A DNA stretch of 64,000 bases from Archilochus colubris (taxonomy: Eukaryota; Chordata; Aves; Apodiformes; Trochilidae). The DNA lies in NCBI GenBank assembly GCA_023079485.1, contig CM041092.1:10739127-10803126 (forward strand), in the 5' to 3' direction. Shown here piece after piece: positions 60,501-64,000 of the stretch (the stretch's first letter is position 1; the number at the start of each line of letters is the position of its first letter). The translations under genes and the position numbers were made by a program. The notes beneath the pieces are model-generated. The model saw only the letters and a list, made by a program, of their open reading frames with translations, was not told where the DNA came from and made no database searches.

Positions 60501-62383
60501 AGAAAAGCCTCCAAACTTGGGTATGAAATTCTAAGCTGGAGACTTGGAGGATCATGGTGAAGCTTTTAGAAAAATGGATTCCTTGTGGCAATTTTCAGTA
60601 AGTTTTCAAAAGGACAGTTGGAAAAAAATGCAGATGTTGACCTAATGAACAAGGCAAATGGGAAGGTGGGATCCTATTTGTGCTTTGAAAAGCACAGTGA
60701 GTAATTTCTCACTCCTCATTGCCACTGCAGAGAGCACGTTGCCCTTGTTTTAGGCTAAGTCAGTTTAGACTGGATATTAGGAAAAGGAATCTACCTTTTG
60801 GAGTAAGAAAACTCTGTTTATGTGAGTATGGGGATGTTGTGGAACAGCTTGTGAATGTGCTTTTTAAAGGTTAGACATCTGGCAGCAAGGTTTTGAAGCT
60901 GGTGAACTTGCATGGGAGGATTTAGGTGATTTCCTGAGGCTGCTCCCAGAGGTTACTCACTATGTCATTTTACTGTGCCTAATCTGGATGTTTCTCTTGC
61001 ATATAAGATAAACATAGTGCAATGAATCTCACTTCAGACAAATACTGATTGCTCAGGCACATGTGCAAATAGGACAAGTTTGTCAACAAAAGCCTGTTTC
61101 AAACCAAAACCAATTTGATTCATTACATTTTTATATTTATATACTAAAAAGTTTTCATTGGAATTGTTTTATTTTCCCTAGTCCCTAATGTATTCTTTAG
61201 TTCCCTTCCTTGCTGACCTTGCTTATTCTTCGCTTCTTCTGCCCATCCTATTTAGAATGAGCATTGATGAAAAAGAACCCACTGAGATTTGCTTAATAAT
61301 TTCCATCTAAATGACTTGTGTTGTGTTTCACCCTATGGCTGAAAGTTAAGACACATCACTCATAGTTGCACAATGGCAGCATAAGCTGGCAATACTGGGT
61401 TCTGAAGGGGTTGTGATTCTGCCTTCCTCACTGTATCTTCCATTAGAGCAATACCAATGGGTCAGCATGAGAAAAATGAAGAGGAGATTAATGTGTCCCT
61501 TGACCTCATTCTTTCAGCTCACATTGCAGAACCTTTGTTGTAGATAATTTTAAAAGCATCCACACCGTGTTTAAGCAGAGCCAAAATAGGACACCTGTGC
61601 TACAGGCCAGATGAGAAAAAGTTTGGAGTGGCAGCTGCTGAGTAAGAATTTGTGGTTCCCCTTCACCTCTTTGGAGCTCCACAGGTATGCTGGTGAGCAA
61701 GTCTGGCTCTGAGAGCAGGCTCAGCCCCAGTTTTATTGGCAAGGTAGTGAGCTGACAGATCCACATCATCTGCTTTTTTTCTGGTTTTGCCACTGACCTG
61801 TGCCACTTCAAATCTGGAAGGAGTGCAAACCTGTATTGATTTTATTTTCCATTAAAACTATAAAAAATATGTTGGAGTAAAACATTTATTTGTTCTTATT
61901 CTAATTTCATCACTACTGTTTCCTTTTACCATAAAATACAGACCCCTGAGCTTTGATAATCCTTAGGTAATTCATAAGAGCTTCAATTTCTGACACTGGA
62001 ATCCTGAATCCTCTTCTGCAGCTGCTAAAGTGAAGGGGACTGAAACATTTTTGTATTTCAGGACACCCAAATCTGAATTACAGACTGCAAGTTCTCTTCT
62101 TTCTTAGACTCGGTCTTGTGGAAACTCCTTGCAAGAGGGACCTTCTTACTACTTACTTCTTGTACAATGCTGTGTGCTTGCAGATGGTTAATAAATAATT
62201 GTTTATTGCTTTATATGTGTCAGTTAAGAAAATAGCTGTTTGGGCATCATTCATTTTTTGTTATAAGGATCTTTAACAAAATCACAAATATGAGGGCAAA
62301 ATTGGTTTTTCCATTACTGGGGAATAATTGTTTTTAAAAGCCTGCATGCAGCAGTTTATGGTTTCTTCTTTCATTCTTCACAG
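57573..62383 (+). other. MYLK: Intron of 4.8 kb
   Basis: Donor GTAATG; acceptor TTCTTCACAG at 62374-62383. It has G runs near 57741 and 58165 and a decayed CR1-like segment (about 60735-60960). Nothing else recognised. Confidence 0.85.
60735..60960 (+). repeat. Decayed CR1-like fragment
   Basis: TTTAGACTGGATATTAGGAAAAGG, TGTGGAACAGCTTG and GGATTTAGGTGATTTCCTGAGG follow the CR1 3' region in order but with heavy divergence and a lost tail. Sense orientation, old. Confidence 0.5.
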
Positions 62384-62507
62384 AAAATGCAGGCTCTCTG
62401 AAAGTTCTCTTTGGGACACCTGAGTTTGTGGCTCCAGAAGTTATAAACTATGAACCTATTGGATATGAAACAGATATGTGGAGTATAGGAGTTATCTGCT
62501 ACATCTT
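62384..62507 (+). CDS. MYLK: MYLK exon: activation segment, APE motif and start of helix F
   Basis: A 124-bp exon, phase 1 to 2. It completes Glu, then NAGSLKVLFGTPEFVAPEV with the APE motif at 62431-62439, then INYEPIGYETDMWSIGVICY, the P+1 loop and helix F with its invariant Asp (TDMWS). The last two bases TT begin a Leu/Phe codon finished in the next exon, outside the window (chicken continues LVSGLSPF). The acceptor is TTCACAG/AAAA and the donor GTGAGT. The rest of the C-lobe, the autoinhibitory/calmodulin-binding segment and telokin are not present here. Confidence 0.97.
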
Positions 62508-64000
62508 GTGAGTACCTTTGCCCTTCTTAACACAAATGCTGACTGTTGCTGAACATATAAAATTTCCCTCAGCCTATGAATTCTCCTCCATTTTTTGGAG
62601 GCCTTTTGTATTCTAATTAGCAGCTCCAGTGTGCTTAATAAAAGTTCTCTGAAGGGTGTAAATAGTAAACTGCAGGACCAGCAGTTCTGGAAATTCAATC
62701 AATTAGTGCTGTACATCTTACATCATAAACCAGCAACATTTCATCTCATTTAAGAATACAATGTGACTGTATTTTATTATTAACTTAAACTATTTTTCTC
62801 TCCCAGATGGTAAAGAGTAATGTTTGGGCAAACACTAATTACTGATAATTTCCATTTTGTTATTATTCCCAAGAGAGAAAATCTTTGTGAAGTTCTAGGG
62901 TCTTCTTATTCAGATTGTTTCCCTCGTGGGACAGAAGAAAATATCCCAGCATTACCATATCTGTTCATGGGGCATTTTATTTTATTTTATTACTAAGCAC
63001 AAACCACTGGATAAATACATTTTGTAAGCAGCAGGCCTCAAGCTCATGGAAATATTTTAGAGGGCGGTTGGCTGCAGCTCTTGGTTACATATTTCAGTGT
63101 TTGATTTAATCTTTATGTGTGAATTGATAGAATGTGATTAGGACCTTCAGTGGGTCTGGAGAAATGTATATGGGAATAGGATCTCTATGCCTAGAACATC
63201 AAATGATCTTCTTCCAAATGTGACTTTATGCATCTGATGCCTTATAAACACATGAACAGAGAAACTCCATTTGGAGCGTGGTTCTTTCTCCCTTGCTCCA
63301 GTTTCAATAGTAGGTAAATGGCTGATCTGCTTTGAAAGATACTGAGAGAAACATCTTGTCTCAATATCTTTCTTCTTTAAAGAGCCTCCTCCACCCTGGC
63401 AACCCTCTTCCTTGTCACCTGGCAGTGCACAGCTTTTTGCTCACTCTGTCACTCTCTGCTTTGTCAGCCCATGCTTGTTCTCGCTGTCTTCTTCTTTCCA
63501 AACTAAGCGACATTATTTTCTTTCTCATCCTGTGCAGAAGCTACTACATCAACTCTCTTACTCCCAGCCAAGGCTCCGAATATTTCTGTTATCTTCTGTT
63601 GCTTCTGTGAAGCATACTACACTCTTCAAGGTCACTTTGCTCTACCAGTTTATTTACAGGACCTTCATTTTCCATTCCCTTTCAGCATTTCTTTCTAGAT
63701 CTTGAAAGCTCCTTTGGATCACTCTGTAGTTCAAATGGTGCAGACCACACACGCAGCACTCAGATGACAAACTCATTTGTTTTTCTGGCTTTTGGGGCCT
63801 CCTGAGTTACAAAGCCCTGGAAGGGCAGCATGGAGAGAGTAGGGATGGAGACCCCCCGTTCCCTCAGTGCTGCATTGCCCTCTAGAGGCCTCTGCCGCCC
63901 TCGGGAGCAGGGCGAGAGCTCCAGTGACAGCAATTTTGGGGTGCAGGATGGCGTCTGTTGCTGTGGTTTGTTATCAAAGCAGCCGTGAGGGTTCCTATGT
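62508..64000 (+). other. MYLK: Intron, 5' part only (1.5 kb to the window edge)
   Basis: Donor GTGAGT. Mostly AT-rich unique sequence. The last 160 bases (about 63840-64000) are richer in GC and CpG than the rest of the window. No repeat or gene recognised. Confidence 0.8.

Larger units (their letters stand above)
149..62507 (+). other. MYLK: MYLK gene body (partial): 14 internal coding exons
   Basis: This is the central part of the myosin light chain kinase gene. The enzyme phosphorylates the regulatory light chain of myosin II in response to calcium/calmodulin and so drives smooth-muscle contraction and non-muscle actomyosin tension. The exons read in frame through every junction. Phases (bases of a split codon left at the exon end) run 2, 2, 1, 1, 1, 1, 0, 1, 1, 1, 2, 2, 1, 2. 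Domain order is Ig, actin-binding repeats, Ig, Lys/Pro linker, Ig, FN3, acidic linker, kinase, as in chicken and human MYLK. All introns are GT-AG. The first exons, the end of the kinase, the calmodulin-binding segment and the telokin Ig domain are outside the window. Identity rests on remembered chicken and human protein sequences, not on a search. Confidence 0.97.

Noticed and set aside
62508..64000. Telokin promoter or telokin exons
   Set aside because: Telokin comes from the C-terminal end of the gene, after the calmodulin-binding segment; the window ends inside the kinase domain.
1..64000. tRNA, rRNA, microRNA, CRISPR, retroviral or bacterial-type systems
   Set aside because: No tRNA box pairs, regularly spaced repeats, LTR pairs or viral gene frames were recognised; the window is one vertebrate gene with introns.

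Overview
This window is one stretch of a vertebrate nuclear gene, read on the + strand from an intron at the left edge to an intron at the right edge. The gene is MYLK, the smooth-muscle/non-muscle myosin light chain kinase. Fourteen coding exons can be placed by GT/AG boundaries and an unbroken reading frame. Together they carry 2,734 coding bases, about 911 codons. The protein follows chicken smooth-muscle MLCK closely but not identically, and several introns contain CR1 LINE fragments with the typical avian octamer tail (ATTCTGTG-like). The source is therefore most likely a bird other than chicken; the species cannot be told from this sequence.

Layout. 149-395 and 7696-7776 encode an I-set Ig domain found only in the long isoform. 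8133-9022 is the large exon with five DxRxxL actin-binding repeats (exactly 28 residues apart), the start codon of the short smooth-muscle isoform (8425), and the first half of the next Ig domain. 18714-18830 finishes that Ig domain. 20455-20541 and 31784-31834 encode a Lys/Pro-rich linker. 33518-33645 and 36889-37042 encode another Ig domain. 48805-49107 is a one-exon fibronectin III domain. 52062-52097 and 52196-52289 encode an acidic linker and the start of the kinase. 53290-53493, 57355-57572 and 62384-62507 encode the kinase domain as far as the APE motif and the start of helix F. The rest of the kinase, the autoinhibitory/calmodulin-binding segment and telokin lie beyond the right edge; the N-terminal Ig domains lie beyond the left edge.

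The most useful non-coding observation is a probable internal promoter. A perfect CArg box (7962-7971) and a TATAAA (8036-8041) sit in the 356-bp intron just before the large exon, where the CArG-dependent promoter of the short smooth-muscle isoform is expected from mammals. A second perfect CArG box lies at 7146-7155. Transcription from here would make a protein starting at the third actin-binding repeat, so the long form has five repeats and the short form three.

The remaining roughly 61 kb is intron. It holds CR1 fragments (about 851-1370, 22855-23539, 31453-31546 antisense, and two decayed ones), three MIR-like SINE relics in one intron, a roughly 436-bp TTCC tetranucleotide tract 38 bp after a splice donor, a 221-bp near-identical duplication (9932-10152 and 13161-13381), and a perfect 14-bp-arm inverted repeat (28176-28204). 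I found no second protein-coding gene, no RNA gene, no CRISPR array and no undescribed multi-gene system.
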